A DNA stretch of 64,000 bases, from positions 4,118,501 to 4,182,500 of the forward strand of contig NZ_CP157743.1 in the NCBI RefSeq assembly GCF_030717995.2, in the 5' to 3' direction. The position numbers and the translations under genes are program-made. Shown here piece after piece: positions 45,876-56,249 of the stretch; the first letter of the stretch is position 1; each line of letters starts with the position of its first letter. The notes beneath the pieces are model-generated. The model had not been told where the DNA came from. It made no database searches and saw only the letters and a program-made list of their open reading frames with translations. This DNA comes from Methylomarinum sp. Ch1-1 (GTDB lineage Bacteria > Pseudomonadota > Gammaproteobacteria > Methylococcales > Methylomonadaceae).

Positions 45876-46640
45876 TCACATCAACGGCAGTAATTGATCC
45901 AGCAGTAGGCCGTTGGTCACCAGAATTTGTTTCGGAAAGATGCCTTCTTGGCCTTTAAAGTCAGTTACGGTGCCACCGGCCTCTTTGGCGATCAAGGCGC
46001 CGGCGGCGACATCATAGAGATTCAGCTCCTGTTCCCAGAACGCATCGACTTGGCCGTCGGCGACCAGGCACAAATCCATCGCCGCGGACCCGAAGCGCCG
46101 CTGACCGGTCGTCACCTCGGCGATCCGATTGAAGCGCATCAGGTTGTTGTCTTTCAAGTAGGAACGCAGACAGGCGAAGCCGGTTGCAACCATCGAATCG
46201 GCTAATTGATCTTCCTTGGAAACATGAATGGGTCGACCGTTTTTATAGGCGCCTTTGCCTTTCTCGGCATAGTAATAATCATCCAATGCAGGCGCATAGA
46301 CGGCTCCGAAAACCAGCTCCTGCTCGATTTCCAGCGCCACGCTGATAGACCAGAAATACTGGCCCTTGGAAAATGAATGAGTGCCATCGATCGGATCGAC
46401 GATCCATCGACTGGTCTGGTCGGCCGATTGCCCGCTTTCCTCCCCCCAGAAACCAAATTGGGGATATTCCCGTCCCAGCGTTTCCTTCAAATAGGCCTCG
46501 ACGGCGACATCGGCTTCGGTCACCAAGTCTCTGGAGCTTTTCTTGTTCACCTCCAGATTCGCCAGATCCTTAAATTGACTCATTGCAATCGATCCGGCCT
46601 CGCGAATCACTTTTTCGACTACTGCTGTAGAAATATTCAT
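45876..46640 (-). CDS. Inositol-monophosphatase family protein
   Basis: 254 residues with all Mg2+-binding signatures of the IMPase superfamily: WGEESG near 64-69, WIVDPIDGTHSF near 78-90 and LYDVAAGALIAKEAGG near 208-223. The cytosolic fold removes phosphate from inositol-phosphate or related substrates; family members also include histidinol-phosphatase and SuhB, so the exact substrate is uncertain. It lies alone between a repeat block and the Cys-rich unknown. Confidence 0.92.
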   Translation of the reverse strand: MNISTAVVEKVIREAGSIAMSQFKDLANLEVNKKSSRDLVTEADVAVEAYLKETLGREYPQFGFWGEESGQSADQTSRWIVDPIDGTHSFSKGQYFWSISVALEIEQELVFGAVYAPALDDYYYAEKGKGAYKNGRPIHVSKEDQLADSMVATGFACLRSYLKDNNLMRFNRIAEVTTGQRRFGSAAMDLCLVADGQVDAFWEQELNLYDVAAGALIAKEAGGTVTDFKGQEGIFPKQILVTNGLLLDQLLPLM

Positions 46641-46768
46641 TGATACCTATCCTGGATTTGATACGCTAGTCGGCGACAATATCGATGCCGCCCTTGCTCA
46701 GGTAAAACCGCTAGACTGTACAGTTTGTCGTGAATTTTTACAAGTCGCCCCGTTTTTTCGCCGATAGA

Positions 46769-47494
46769 TCAGGTTGATTCGGCGGTGTAGCTTTTAAACA
46801 AATAAGCGATTTCCTCGAGCCCGTCTTCGATCGACCAGGTCACCGCCTGAGACAATAAATCCAACAGGATCACGGCATTGACCGCTGCATCCTGACTGAT
46901 GGCAGCCTTCAAACGCCGCGCCATCGCCCGATTAACCGTTTTCAGGTTGTCATAGATCTCGGTCAAACCAGCGATATCGTAATCATGGGACAAGCCTTTC
47001 TTGCTTTTGAAATATTGGGCCAGCAAATACATTGATGTCGTCCGATAAATAGCTTCCTCTTCGCCGGATAATGGCACATGAAAACGCGCCATCGGTTTCA
47101 AATAAGCAGTATGGGGACAAGCACTGGTGGCCATAATCAACCCCAACACCGAACTGACGGCGCGTTGGGCTGTCGTGCGGGCGTTGATTACTCGATCGGG
47201 AGCGATAATGCACACGTCCATTTCCGTATACGAGGCCAAGGAAGAGCATAAATCAATCAACGGCATCAGGTTTCTCGCCACCGGACAATAGGGAGTCTCC
47301 TTTGCCTTTAATGGACAGTTGGGACATTGTTCAAAATCCAGTTTGACCCAATCAGGCAACCCGGCCTCTTCCCGGGGGATCAACGCAATAGTTCGCCTAT
47401 CGATCTTAATATCAATTTGGCTAAGCGTTTGGTCCGGCAATTTAAACTGATAACAGTAATTCAGAGGCGTGTCGTCGGTGTTTATATCCATCAA
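46769..47494 (-). CDS. Conserved-looking Cys-rich protein, unknown function
   Basis: 241 residues. A CPNCPLKAKETPYCPVARNL stretch (Cys57, Cys60, Cys69) resembles a metal-binding site. The N-terminus YCYQFKLPDQTLSQIDIKID is beta-rich and the second half is helical. A further Cys lies in TSACPHTAYL. Not recognised; the Cys cluster suggests a zinc or iron-sulfur site, perhaps redox-sensing. It lies just before the signalling island. Confidence 0.7.
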   Translation of the reverse strand: MMDINTDDTPLNYCYQFKLPDQTLSQIDIKIDRRTIALIPREEAGLPDWVKLDFEQCPNCPLKAKETPYCPVARNLMPLIDLCSSLASYTEMDVCIIAPDRVINARTTAQRAVSSVLGLIMATSACPHTAYLKPMARFHVPLSGEEEAIYRTTSMYLLAQYFKSKKGLSHDYDIAGLTEIYDNLKTVNRAMARRLKAAISQDAAVNAVILLDLLSQAVTWSIEDGLEEIAYLFKSYTAEST

Positions 47495-47688
47495 TACGGC
47501 CTGGCGGGTTCTCTTTTAGGGATTCGCACACCACCCTATTCGACCACAATCCATGAATAGGTGAAGACTGATGCACTCGGTGTTTTAGAATATAGCGCAG
47601 GCTCTAACAAATGAAAAGCCGTCTTTTTTCGACTATATTATCGGTATGAGTTATTATTTATTGCAGCTCAACCTTTACGTTTGCAATC

Positions 47689-48240
47689 ATGCCCCCAGAA
47701 AAATCAGCCAGAATCCTGTTGGTCGACGATGAAACCAATGTGCTGCGCGCATTAACGCGTATTTTAAAACGCTATGAACTGGAAACTTTTACCAGCGGCG
47801 AAGAAGCTTTGTTAATAGCCAGGGAACAACCGTTCGACCTGGTCATTTCCGATTTCCGCATGCCCGGCATGGATGGCGTGCAGTTTTTGTCTCGTTTCAT
47901 GCAATTTCAGCCCGAGACGATCCGCATCATCCTGACCGGTTACGCCGATCTCGACAGCGCCCAATCGGCGATTAACGAAGCCGAAGTTTTCCGCTTCATC
48001 AATAAGCCTTGGAGCCATACCGACATCGTTAATGCCGTTCAGCAGGGTCTGGAACATAAAAGGATATTGGAGGAAAACAAGCGCCTGGCCGATCTGGTCA
48101 GGGATCAACAAAAATTGCTGGCGAAAAAGGACGCTCTATTGCAGGCGTTGGAAGCCGAAGAACCCGGCATCACTCAGGTCAACTGGGACGAAAATGGCGC
48201 GATCGTATTGGACGAAGACGATTTGAAAGATTTCGAGTGA
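47689..48240 (+). CDS. Stand-alone response-regulator receiver with helical tail
   Basis: 183 residues. Receiver domain of residues 6-125 with the acidic pocket (LLVDDE), phospho-acceptor Asp55 (ISDFRMPGMDG), TGYAD and FINKPW (Lys). Instead of a DNA-binding or enzymatic domain it has a short coiled coil and an acidic C-terminal tail. It probably works as a phosphorelay shuttle or protein-interaction switch. It converges on the HD-GYP gene with 1 bp between the stops. Confidence 0.9.
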   Translation: MPPEKSARILLVDDETNVLRALTRILKRYELETFTSGEEALLIAREQPFDLVISDFRMPGMDGVQFLSRFMQFQPETIRIILTGYADLDSAQSAINEAEVFRFINKPWSHTDIVNAVQQGLEHKRILEENKRLADLVRDQQKLLAKKDALLQALEAEEPGITQVNWDENGAIVLDEDDLKDFE

Positions 48241-48241
48241 T

Positions 48242-49582
48242 CTAATCCTGGTCTTGCTCCAAGCTCTTTTTGTTTGACGCATCGCCCAAACGCGCTTTAA
48301 TCTCCAGCTTATCGCCCACCCGCTCGCGTAATGCGACAATTTCATAGATCTTTGCCTTATCCAAGACGCAGTTTTTAAGAAATAGACGGCCATTATAGCG
48401 AATCTCATCGATTTCCATGCCGGGCTCCAATTGAGTCCAGGAAATATCGACGAGCGGACGCACGGTCTCGACTTCCATTTGCGTCAACACCTCGACAAAG
48501 GCGTCGACGACTTGAGGATCGTAAAAAGAAGCCTTCTTGCTGCGCAGTCGACTCAATACATCCGCCACCGTCATCGTTTGCCCCGTCATCGCCCCCTCCA
48601 GGAAAGATAAATAATCCCTGACTACCGCCAATATTCGAGCGCCGAGCGGGATCTGTTCGCCTGCCAGCCCTTCCGGATAGCCGCTGCCATCGAAATGTTC
48701 GAACTGATGACGAATCAACACGGCCGCGTCTCTCAGCGGCGCCATGCTTTTCAACAAAGCCTCTCCCTCAGGGGCATGACTTAAGTAACGTTCGCGTATA
48801 TCGCGAGTCATGGTATAAAAGGGCTGACTCAGCAAGCGATCGTCCAAGCCTATCTTGCCGATCTGGAATAGCAGCCCGGCATAAAGGATCGTTTTTTTAT
48901 CCTCGTCAGGCAACGCCAGTTTACCGGCCACTTTATGCGCTACCTCGGCGATATATTTTGCATGTCCACTTTTGATGCCTGGACGCATTTCGATAATGCG
49001 GGCAAAGGTCTTGATCGTGTCGGTGTATTGCTTTTTCAGGGTCTGATGGGCTTTATCGAGTTGTTTAAATGAAGCCTTCAATTGCGCGGCACGCTGTTCG
49101 ACCTTCTCCTCCAGTTGAGCATTCAGCCCCTTCAACTGTCGGTTTTGCTCATCGATAATCTCAAACAATTGCCCCCTTTCTTCGCTCAGACGTTTTTGTT
49201 CCAAGGCCCTTTTCACCAAGTCCTTGAGCTCGGCATCGTCCCACGGTTTATGGCAATAGCTGTAAATTTTTCCACGATTAACCGCGATAATCGTAGACTC
49301 CAGGTCGGCAAATCCGGTCAAAAGAATACGCACTACCTCAGGCCAACGTTCCGCCGCGCGGCTTAAAAATTCCGCGCCATCCATTTGCGGCATGCGCATA
49401 TCGGAAATGATCAGATCGATCTCCTCTCGCTCCAATACTTCTAACGCCTCCACGCCGCTCCCGGCCATCTGAATGTGATATTCGCCATCTCTGAACAATC
49501 TCCTCAAGGCTTTCAACACATTAGCCTCATCGTCGACGAATAAAAGCTTGAACGGCTTATGTTGCAACATGACTTCAGACAT
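48242..49582 (-). CDS. Receiver protein with a degenerate HD-GYP domain
   Basis: 446 residues. Receiver 12-130 with phospho-acceptor Asp61 (IISDMRMPQMDG), then a coiled coil (about 130-190) and an HD-GYP-like domain (200-345). The GYP part is intact (FDGSGYPEGL, about 297-306) but the HD pair is replaced by Phe239-Gln240 in LLFQIGKIG, and DxxDA becomes RDYLSFL. c-di-GMP hydrolysis is therefore unlikely; it may bind the dinucleotide as a sensor. A C-terminal PilZ-like stretch (about 380-430, LVDISWTQLEPGMEID) is not certain. It is encoded together with a kinase on the minus strand. Confidence 0.88.
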   Translation of the reverse strand: MSEVMLQHKPFKLLFVDDEANVLKALRRLFRDGEYHIQMAGSGVEALEVLEREEIDLIISDMRMPQMDGAEFLSRAAERWPEVVRILLTGFADLESTIIAVNRGKIYSYCHKPWDDAELKDLVKRALEQKRLSEERGQLFEIIDEQNRQLKGLNAQLEEKVEQRAAQLKASFKQLDKAHQTLKKQYTDTIKTFARIIEMRPGIKSGHAKYIAEVAHKVAGKLALPDEDKKTILYAGLLFQIGKIGLDDRLLSQPFYTMTRDIRERYLSHAPEGEALLKSMAPLRDAAVLIRHQFEHFDGSGYPEGLAGEQIPLGARILAVVRDYLSFLEGAMTGQTMTVADVLSRLRSKKASFYDPQVVDAFVEVLTQMEVETVRPLVDISWTQLEPGMEIDEIRYNGRLFLKNCVLDKAKIYEIVALRERVGDKLEIKARLGDASNKKSLEQDQD

Positions 49583-49594
49583 GGCGGACTCGCA

Positions 49595-51337
49595 CTATCC
49601 GTTAAGGGGAAAATAAATTCTGAATCGGGTGCCCTTGCCAACGGTCGAATCGATCTCTATTTTTCCATTATGATCCTGAACGATTTTATAGGTCAACGAC
49701 AAACCCAGGCCAGTGCCTTCGCCCACCGGTTTAGTGGTAAAAAAAGGATCAAAGATCTTATGCTTGATTTCGTCCGGTATCCCCTTACCACTATCCTCGA
49801 CTTCCACCCATAACCAATCAGGCTCTCGATAACCGGTGCGGATGGTAATATCCCCGAACGCCTCGATGGCGTGAGCGGCGTTCACCAGCAAATTCATGAA
49901 CACCTGATTAAGCTGGGAACCGACACATTCATAAGGCTGTAAACCAGCATAATGCTTATGAAGCTTAGCCCTGTATTTCAATTCGTTATAGACAATGTTC
50001 AATGTCGCATCAAGACCCTGTTCAATATCGAACATTTCCCGCTTCTTTGTTTCGACATGGGAAAAGTTACGTAAGTCCTGGACAATTTGTTTCGCACGAG
50101 TCGCGCCCTCCATCGATTCAATGACCAGATTGCGCAAGTCCTCCTGAATAAAATCCAAATCCAGATCTTGCTTCAATTGCCGATAGGCTTGAACCTGAAC
50201 ATGATCCGACGGCAACTGGGCCGCCAATTGCCTAGCCATGTCGCTAACTTTTTCCAGATCGCCCAAGTATTCCTGCAAGGTATGCAGATTGGAGTTGATA
50301 TAGCCTAAGGGATTATTGATTTCATGAGCGACCCCGGCCGCTAACTGGCCGATGGAAGCCATTTTTTCCGCCTGCACCAGCTGCAGTTGCGCATCTTGCA
50401 ACTGTCGGTTAAGCGCCATTTGCTCCTGTTTTTCCTGTTCCAGCTTCTCGGCCGATGCCTGTAATTCGACGGTGCGTGCTTCGACCGCCTGCTCCAGGTT
50501 CTGTTCAATGTCCTTTTGCCGGGAAAAATCAATCGCGCAGCCCATATAACCAACCAGGCGACCATTTTTATGAGTCCTCGGCACGACGGTTTCCAGCAAC
50601 CATCGAACCGACATGTCCTGACCGATCACCTGATATTCCGTTTCCATCGCCTTGTTCTGCTCGAGCATCGAGGCATAAAACTGTCGCATCCGTTCCCTGT
50701 CTTTAGTATGAATGACCTCAGACCAATGTCGATTGAGTTGCTCACAGGCCCGTCCGGTCAAAACTTGCCATTGCCTGTTGCAATAAATACGCTCGCCCTG
50801 TTCATTGCTGACCCAGATATAAGCCGGCAACGTATCCGCCAATTCCTTAAAACGCGCCTCGCTTTCCCGCAAGGCGCCATAAAGATTATCTTGCAGCATA
50901 TCGACGGTGTTTTGCTGAGCGTCGGTGTCATCGATAGGGGCCGAGGTAACCTGCGCCATCAGCTTATCCTCTCCCAGTATATGGTTTACCATCCAATTGA
51001 CCAGGAAATCGAGTAATTCATTGGTCACTTTTTCCGGTTGACCATGACAAACCGTCTGTTCCTGCTTGATTTTTTTTAAAAATGCCAGATGATTCGCTTT
51101 GTGGTTATTAAAGGCCTGAGCATCATATTGATGACTGATCATATATTGCTCTTCGGCCTCGAAATGATAATGAGTGTACTCGATCAATTCATCGAGTAAT
51201 GCAATGACTTTATTAAAATGACCGTCCAGTTTCAAACAATCATCTAACTGATTGATGATATCGATCAATTTTTTGTGCTGCCGGTCGATCCGCTCTATAC
51301 CGACATTAAAGTTATCATTCCAGTCAAAAATTGCCAT
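49595..51337 (-). CDS. Hemerythrin-PAS histidine kinase
   Basis: 580 residues. The first 130 form a bacteriohemerythrin with all seven iron ligands: His21, His58, Glu62, His79, His83, His119 and Asp124. It binds O2 at a diiron site. A PAS domain follows (about 160-275), then a coiled coil and a histidine-kinase core with His338 in [11 protein letters not shown], an N-box near 445 ([11 protein letters not shown]) and glycine boxes DSGKGI and GTGLGLS. It is thus a likely oxygen- or redox-sensing kinase. It is 12 bp from the HD-GYP gene on the same strand, its probable partner. Confidence 0.95.
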   Translation of the reverse strand: MAIFDWNDNFNVGIERIDRQHKKLIDIINQLDDCLKLDGHFNKVIALLDELIEYTHYHFEAEEQYMISHQYDAQAFNNHKANHLAFLKKIKQEQTVCHGQPEKVTNELLDFLVNWMVNHILGEDKLMAQVTSAPIDDTDAQQNTVDMLQDNLYGALRESEARFKELADTLPAYIWVSNEQGERIYCNRQWQVLTGRACEQLNRHWSEVIHTKDRERMRQFYASMLEQNKAMETEYQVIGQDMSVRWLLETVVPRTHKNGRLVGYMGCAIDFSRQKDIEQNLEQAVEARTVELQASAEKLEQEKQEQMALNRQLQDAQLQLVQAEKMASIGQLAAGVAHEINNPLGYINSNLHTLQEYLGDLEKVSDMARQLAAQLPSDHVQVQAYRQLKQDLDLDFIQEDLRNLVIESMEGATRAKQIVQDLRNFSHVETKKREMFDIEQGLDATLNIVYNELKYRAKLHKHYAGLQPYECVGSQLNQVFMNLLVNAAHAIEAFGDITIRTGYREPDWLWVEVEDSGKGIPDEIKHKIFDPFFTTKPVGEGTGLGLSLTYKIVQDHNGKIEIDSTVGKGTRFRIYFPLNG

Positions 51338-52063
51338 TGCCTCTCCCGTTGAATATCTGGCATGACGGTAAACAAAGGGAAACGCTGAATAGGTACATTT
51401 TAACTAGAATTTCCCCATGCCGACCCAGGAAAAGCTTCAATTTTCCCAATGCAATTGCCTTGATTGCTGTGAATTTCGTGATTTTCAACAAATGAGTCGT
51501 CCCAAAAAAAGCAAAAGGCAGCGCAAGTGCTCCATGATATAGGAAATCGGCAACGATACCGCCGCACTTAGATGTGTCAGTGCAACATCAAGCAGGCGCG
51601 GAGTTGCCAGGGATGTTCTCTGAAGCAAGCTGATAGTCAAGGAAATGTTTTTCGATACCAAGCTGACTCGTTAGGCCAAATCCAACACTTAAAATAAGCC
51701 GTCTCTCTCAAAGAGAACTTTAAATCTTGCCCTATCCCTAATCGAGGGACTACATGCCGTGCCGCTTTTTTCATAATATAGCAAAAAAACCTATAATTAG
51801 GCTAAGGATTGTATAATATTACCTTCTCATCAGTTTAACAGTTAGTGGAAAGTCACGTTGTCGCGCTAGCAATTATGTTACGCGACACTTCGAGGTCACG
51901 GGATTGCAATGCCAGGGAACGCTATCGCGCATCCTAACCCACTACGTTATGAATCCGTCAGTGGCATTGAGCGGAACAAGACAATCAGGCACGTTCCATA
52001 ACAAAGGGCTATGGGCCTCATTAACCTCTGTTTGGTTTTGTTGAACGACAATAAGGATTATTC
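51338..52063. other. 726-bp divergent region upstream of the mglA-like operon
   Basis: No gene seen. Several TATAAT-like hexamers lie in an AT-rich block at 51768-51820 (TATAAT at 51792-51797 and 51812-51817), possible -10 boxes of the mglA operon, with no clear -35. A GGATT site precedes the mglA ATG by about 6 bases. Confidence 0.45.
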
Positions 52064-52726
52064 ATGGCCAGTTACGAACACGAACATAATCGCTTGACGA
52101 TCAAATTAGTTTACTACGGCCCCGCCCTCAGCGGCAAAACCACAAATTTGATGCGTTTGCACGATATGCTGCGCACCGATCTGAAAGGTGAAATCATGAT
52201 CATGGAAACAACTGATGACCGCACCTTGTTTTTCGATTTACTGCCTTTAGGCTTTACCACGCCGAAAGGTTTGCTGATTAAATTCAAACTTTTTACCGTA
52301 CCGGGCCAGGTCATACACGACAGTACCCGTAAAGCGGTATTATCGCGCAGCGACGGCGTCGTATTCGTCGCCGATTCCCAATTAACACAGAGCGTCAATA
52401 ATGGCGAATCATTTGAAAACCTGGAAGCTAATGCCTGGCGCGTCGGTCTGAACTTCGATCACTTGCCACTGGTGGTGCAATACAATAAACGTGATTTAAC
52501 TGATATCATAACTAAGGAAGAGGTTTTACAGCGTTGGCGGCAAGCCCCTTGGCCCGTGGTCTTCAGTAGCGCATTAACCGGTCAAGGCGTCGTCGCAACC
52601 TTGCAAACCCTGCTGCAGCAAGTTTATGACTCGCTAGCCCCCGAATTTAACTTTCAGCAAGACCAGGGCCTGACTCGGCAGGCCTTTGTCAATGATGCGC
52701 TGGGACTTCCGGAGCAGGAGAATTGA
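52064..52726 (+). CDS. MglA-like small GTPase
   Basis: 220 residues with the MglA pattern. The P-loop is GPALSGKTT (19-27), a switch/DRTL-type segment TTDDRTLFFDLLP lies at 49-61, and the Walker-B-like TVPGQ at 78-82 is a family trait in place of DxxG. The base-recognition site is NKRD (141-144). MglA sets cell polarity and controls motility motors in Myxococcus. It begins an operon with a histidine kinase (6 bp gap) and a receiver-ATPase. The cognate GAP MglB (roadblock) is not visible here. Confidence 0.92.
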   Translation: MASYEHEHNRLTIKLVYYGPALSGKTTNLMRLHDMLRTDLKGEIMIMETTDDRTLFFDLLPLGFTTPKGLLIKFKLFTVPGQVIHDSTRKAVLSRSDGVVFVADSQLTQSVNNGESFENLEANAWRVGLNFDHLPLVVQYNKRDLTDIITKEEVLQRWRQAPWPVVFSSALTGQGVVATLQTLLQQVYDSLAPEFNFQQDQGLTRQAFVNDALGLPEQEN

Positions 52727-52732
52727 ACGCTT

Positions 52733-53989
52733 ATGTCACCGACGCCCCCTGAACAACCGCTATTGCTCGATTTTGACCGCGATCTTGGCTTAAGGGAATT
52801 ATTATCCGGCATCAATCAGCGACGCTTGCTGGAAACCCTGGAAGGCGTATTGCAAGCGCCGGCTTATCTGCTCGACAATCAAGGCAACTGCTTATTAGGC
52901 GAGGCGGATGATAAATATGCCGACAAAACGCCCATATACGGTGAACTTGAAGTTATCGGCCAGCTCTGCGCCGATGCGCCGGCCGATCAATTGAAAGTCG
53001 CCGCGAGAGTTATCCAATTGTTGTTATTCGCCAATTCCCGTTATTTGATGGCGTCCGACATCCATTTGCAAACGCAACGCGCCGATTACGAAGAGCTGCA
53101 GCACAAGCATGCCGCGCTGGAAAAATCTGAAATGCGCTACAAGTGTTTGGCCGAAAGCTTGGAACAGCGTGTGCAACAACAAGTCAAAACTATTCAGGCT
53201 ACCCAACTTAAGCTTTACGAAAGCGAAAAATTGGCCTCGGTCGGCCGCCTGGCGGCGGGCATGGCGCATGAAATCAATAATCCCTTGGGCTTCATTCTCA
53301 GTAACTTATCTACCGCGCAATCTTATCTCGACTCCTTAACGGCCATCGACCGATTGATGAAATCACCGCGAGTGACGGTCAGTATGCTGCAAAAAGGTTG
53401 GCTGGAAGAAAGTCTGGATACGATGGTCGAGGACCTGCAGGACATATTCAAGGAAAGCATCGACGGCGTCGAACGCATTGCCGCGATCATCAAAGACTTG
53501 AAAGGTTTCTCTCGCATCGACGAAGCGGCCTCTAGCCGGGCAAACATCAACGAGATTATTCGCCAGACTTGCAATATTACCGCGCCGCAACTGGCCGAAG
53601 GGGTCTCGCTGTTACAGAAGCTGGCGCCCAATATTCCTTCGATATACTGCGATGCCGCCAGCCTGGGCCAAGTTTTTCATCATCTATTACTCAATGCGGC
53701 CGATGCCGTCGGCGAGCAAGGTAAGATTCTGTTCAAGAGTTCTATCCGGGAAGGCAAACTGGCGATTGAAATCAAGGATACCGGCGTCGGCATCGCCGAA
53801 TCGGTGTTGCCGCATGTTTTCGACGCCTTTTACACGACCAAGGACGTCGGCAAGGGTATGGGACTCGGCCTGACGGTCTGCCACCACATCATCAGCATCC
53901 ACCGGGGTGAAATCAGCATCAAGAGTAAACCCGGCCTGGGCACCCTCGTGTTAATTTTACTGCCATTAACTAACGTGACTGGAAATTAG
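52733..53989 (+). CDS. Histidine kinase of the MglA operon
   Basis: 418 residues, no membrane segments. An N-terminal PAS-like domain (about 20-115, YLLDNQGNCLLGEADD) precedes a coiled coil and the kinase core. The phospho-acceptor is His179 in [11 protein letters not shown], the N-box is LLLNAADAVGEQG, and the ATP lid has DTGVGIAE and GKGMGLGLTV. Cytosolic and NtrB-like, it can phosphorylate the receiver fused to the ATPase encoded 5 bp downstream. The PAS call is tentative. Confidence 0.92.
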   Translation: MSPTPPEQPLLLDFDRDLGLRELLSGINQRRLLETLEGVLQAPAYLLDNQGNCLLGEADDKYADKTPIYGELEVIGQLCADAPADQLKVAARVIQLLLFANSRYLMASDIHLQTQRADYEELQHKHAALEKSEMRYKCLAESLEQRVQQQVKTIQATQLKLYESEKLASVGRLAAGMAHEINNPLGFILSNLSTAQSYLDSLTAIDRLMKSPRVTVSMLQKGWLEESLDTMVEDLQDIFKESIDGVERIAAIIKDLKGFSRIDEAASSRANINEIIRQTCNITAPQLAEGVSLLQKLAPNIPSIYCDAASLGQVFHHLLLNAADAVGEQGKILFKSSIREGKLAIEIKDTGVGIAESVLPHVFDAFYTTKDVGKGMGLGLTVCHHIISIHRGEISIKSKPGLGTLVLILLPLTNVTGN

Positions 53990-53994
53990 CGCGC

Positions 53995-56229
53995 ATGTCT
54001 CGATATTCTGCATTGTTCACCGGCGGCGCGGAAAGCAAACCGACGGCGGAAGAACCGGTAAAAAAATACAGCATCTTACTGGTCGACGACGAACCACATG
54101 TGTTAAGTGCGCTCAGACGCGTGTTCCGGCGAGAAAATTATCATCTGGCCAGCGCAATGAACGGCCAAGAAGCCTTACAACTGCTCGCCGAATCGGACTA
54201 TCAAGTGATCATTTCCGATTTCAAGATGCCGAAAATGAACGGCGCCGAATTATTGCGCCAGGTCAAGGAGCACTATCCCCCCATTATCCGCATTATGCTC
54301 ACCGGTCACGCCGATACCGACGCCGTCATGGGCGCAATCAATGAAGGCGCGGTTTATAAATTCATTATCAAACCCTGGAATGACGACGATTTACGGGTGA
54401 CGGTCGGCCTGGCGTTGGAGCAATACGATCTGATTGAAAAAAATCGGCAATTACTACACGAAAACCAGCATAAAAGCCGAGAAATCAAGAAACTCAGCAC
54501 GTTATCGAACACCGACAACGGTCAACTGGCTATCTTGCTGAACAAAAAAAACTTGCTCAGCGCGCCGCAACTCCAGGAACTTTTCAAGCTTAAGCAGAAT
54601 AGTAAGACGCCGACGATCAAGCTGATCCTGGACCGGGGTTGGGTAAACGAAAAAAACATCCGCGAGATCCTGCGCCGGGATTTGCTGATCGAAGAAGTCG
54701 CCTTGAGCGAGTTTCAAGTCTCGACCGAGGCATTGAATTTGTTATCGCGTTCTATCTGCGAACAAAACTGGGTATTGCCGCTGAAAATCAATCACGGCAC
54801 GCTATTATTAGCGATGGCCGATCCCATGAACATGGGCTTGCAAGCCGATTTACGCTTCTTCACCGGCCTGCCGCTGAACATCGTCATGGCCGATATTGCG
54901 GCGATCGAAAAGAAACTGCATGAAGTTTACAGGGAGTCTCCCAGTTTTGGCGACCTGGAGACGATCGTTTCCACGATCGACCCGTTTGAAACCATCGAGG
55001 TGGTCATCGAAGAAGGCGACAATATTTCGCTGGATGAATTATTGCTGGAAACCGAAAAACCGCCGGCCATACGTCTAGTCAACGCCATCATCATCGAAGC
55101 GGTCCGTTTATGCGCCAGCGATATTCATATCCAACCGCGGGCGAAGAGCTGTGTCGTGCGTTACCGTATCGACGGCATTTTGCAGGACAAAATTTTCATC
55201 CCCAGCCATTATCTCAATTCATTGGTTTCGCGTATCAAGGTGATGGCGGAAATGGACATTTCCGAGCGGCGGCGGCCTCAGGATGGGCGCATCACCGTCA
55301 AGACGCCGATGCGCATCATCGATTTGCGTATCTCCAGCCTACCGGTCATCAACGGCGAAAAGGTGGTGATGCGCATCCTGGACCGCAATGCCTCGGTCAA
55401 GCGCCTAAACCAACTAGGCTTCAGCGCCGGCGACCTGGAAAAAGTCACGCGCCTGATTGGCAAGCCGCAAGGCATGATTCTGGCGACCGGCCCGACCGGA
55501 AGCGGCAAAACCACAACGCTTTACGCCTTACTGCAGCAGGGCATCACGGCGGAAAAAAATTATGTCACGATCGAAGAGCCGGTCGAGTATTATCTTGATG
55601 CGGCCAGTCAGATTAATGTCAAAAGTCATATCGACTTCACCTTCCCGGTCGCGCTGAGAGCCATCTTACGACAAGACCCGGATGTTATCTTATTAGGTGA
55701 AATCCGCGACGAAGAAACCGCCGAAGTAGCTTTCCAGGCCGCATTAACAGGCCACCTGGTCTTCTCGACCCTGCACAGCAATTCGTCCATTTCCACAATC
55801 GCCCGGCTTTTTGATTTAGGCTTGAAACCCTATATTATCGCCAGTACTCTTGAAGCGGTAATTTCCCAGCGCTTGCTGCGCCGTATTTGCCCGCATTGCT
55901 GTCAGCCGGTTCAAGTCGATAGCGAGACACTCCGGCAACTGGGGCCTTTATTTACCGGGAATAAGAAGCCTTTTCATCATGGTAAGGGCTGCGAACAATG
56001 CAACCATAGCGGCTATCAAGGGCGCATCAGCCTTTATGAAATATTGATGCCGAATGAAGAATTACGCGATTTAATTTCGACGCAAGCAAGTCAAAGAGAG
56101 ATTAAAGCCGCCGCCCTCAAAAACGGCTATCTATCATTGCTGGAAGACGCCCTGGAAAAAGTCGCCGTCGGCCTCACCAGCTGCGAAGAGGTCTTACGCG
56201 TTCTGGGACCACAGGATTTTGATCACTAA
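53995..56229 (+). CDS. Receiver domain fused to a PilB/GspE-type secretion ATPase
   Basis: 744 residues. Receiver 25-145 with phospho-acceptor Asp75 (IISDFKMPKMNG), Thr103 and Lys126. A helical, MshEN/GspE-N-like segment (about 180-315) follows, then a GspE ATPase. Walker A GPTGSGKTTT is at 499-508, the Asp box RQDPDVILLGEIRDEE near 559-574 and the His box GHLVFSTLHSN near 586-596. Zinc ligands are the pairs CPHC (632-635) and CEQC (666-669). PilB/GspE motors normally assemble pili or secretion pseudopili; here motor activity appears tied to phosphorylation. No pilus or secretion partner genes lie nearby. Confidence 0.95.
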   Translation: MSRYSALFTGGAESKPTAEEPVKKYSILLVDDEPHVLSALRRVFRRENYHLASAMNGQEALQLLAESDYQVIISDFKMPKMNGAELLRQVKEHYPPIIRIMLTGHADTDAVMGAINEGAVYKFIIKPWNDDDLRVTVGLALEQYDLIEKNRQLLHENQHKSREIKKLSTLSNTDNGQLAILLNKKNLLSAPQLQELFKLKQNSKTPTIKLILDRGWVNEKNIREILRRDLLIEEVALSEFQVSTEALNLLSRSICEQNWVLPLKINHGTLLLAMADPMNMGLQADLRFFTGLPLNIVMADIAAIEKKLHEVYRESPSFGDLETIVSTIDPFETIEVVIEEGDNISLDELLLETEKPPAIRLVNAIIIEAVRLCASDIHIQPRAKSCVVRYRIDGILQDKIFIPSHYLNSLVSRIKVMAEMDISERRRPQDGRITVKTPMRIIDLRISSLPVINGEKVVMRILDRNASVKRLNQLGFSAGDLEKVTRLIGKPQGMILATGPTGSGKTTTLYALLQQGITAEKNYVTIEEPVEYYLDAASQINVKSHIDFTFPVALRAILRQDPDVILLGEIRDEETAEVAFQAALTGHLVFSTLHSNSSISTIARLFDLGLKPYIIASTLEAVISQRLLRRICPHCCQPVQVDSETLRQLGPLFTGNKKPFHHGKGCEQCNHSGYQGRISLYEILMPNEELRDLISTQASQREIKAAALKNGYLSLLEDALEKVAVGLTSCEEVLRVLGPQDFDH

Positions 56230-56249
56230 CAATCGATGCACATGAGTCT

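Noticed and set aside
45396-45958. Open frames in the block after the FtsK-type gene
   Set aside because: The block is two 78-bp repeats and palindromes; frames exist on both strands only because the DNA is repetitive and GC-rich.
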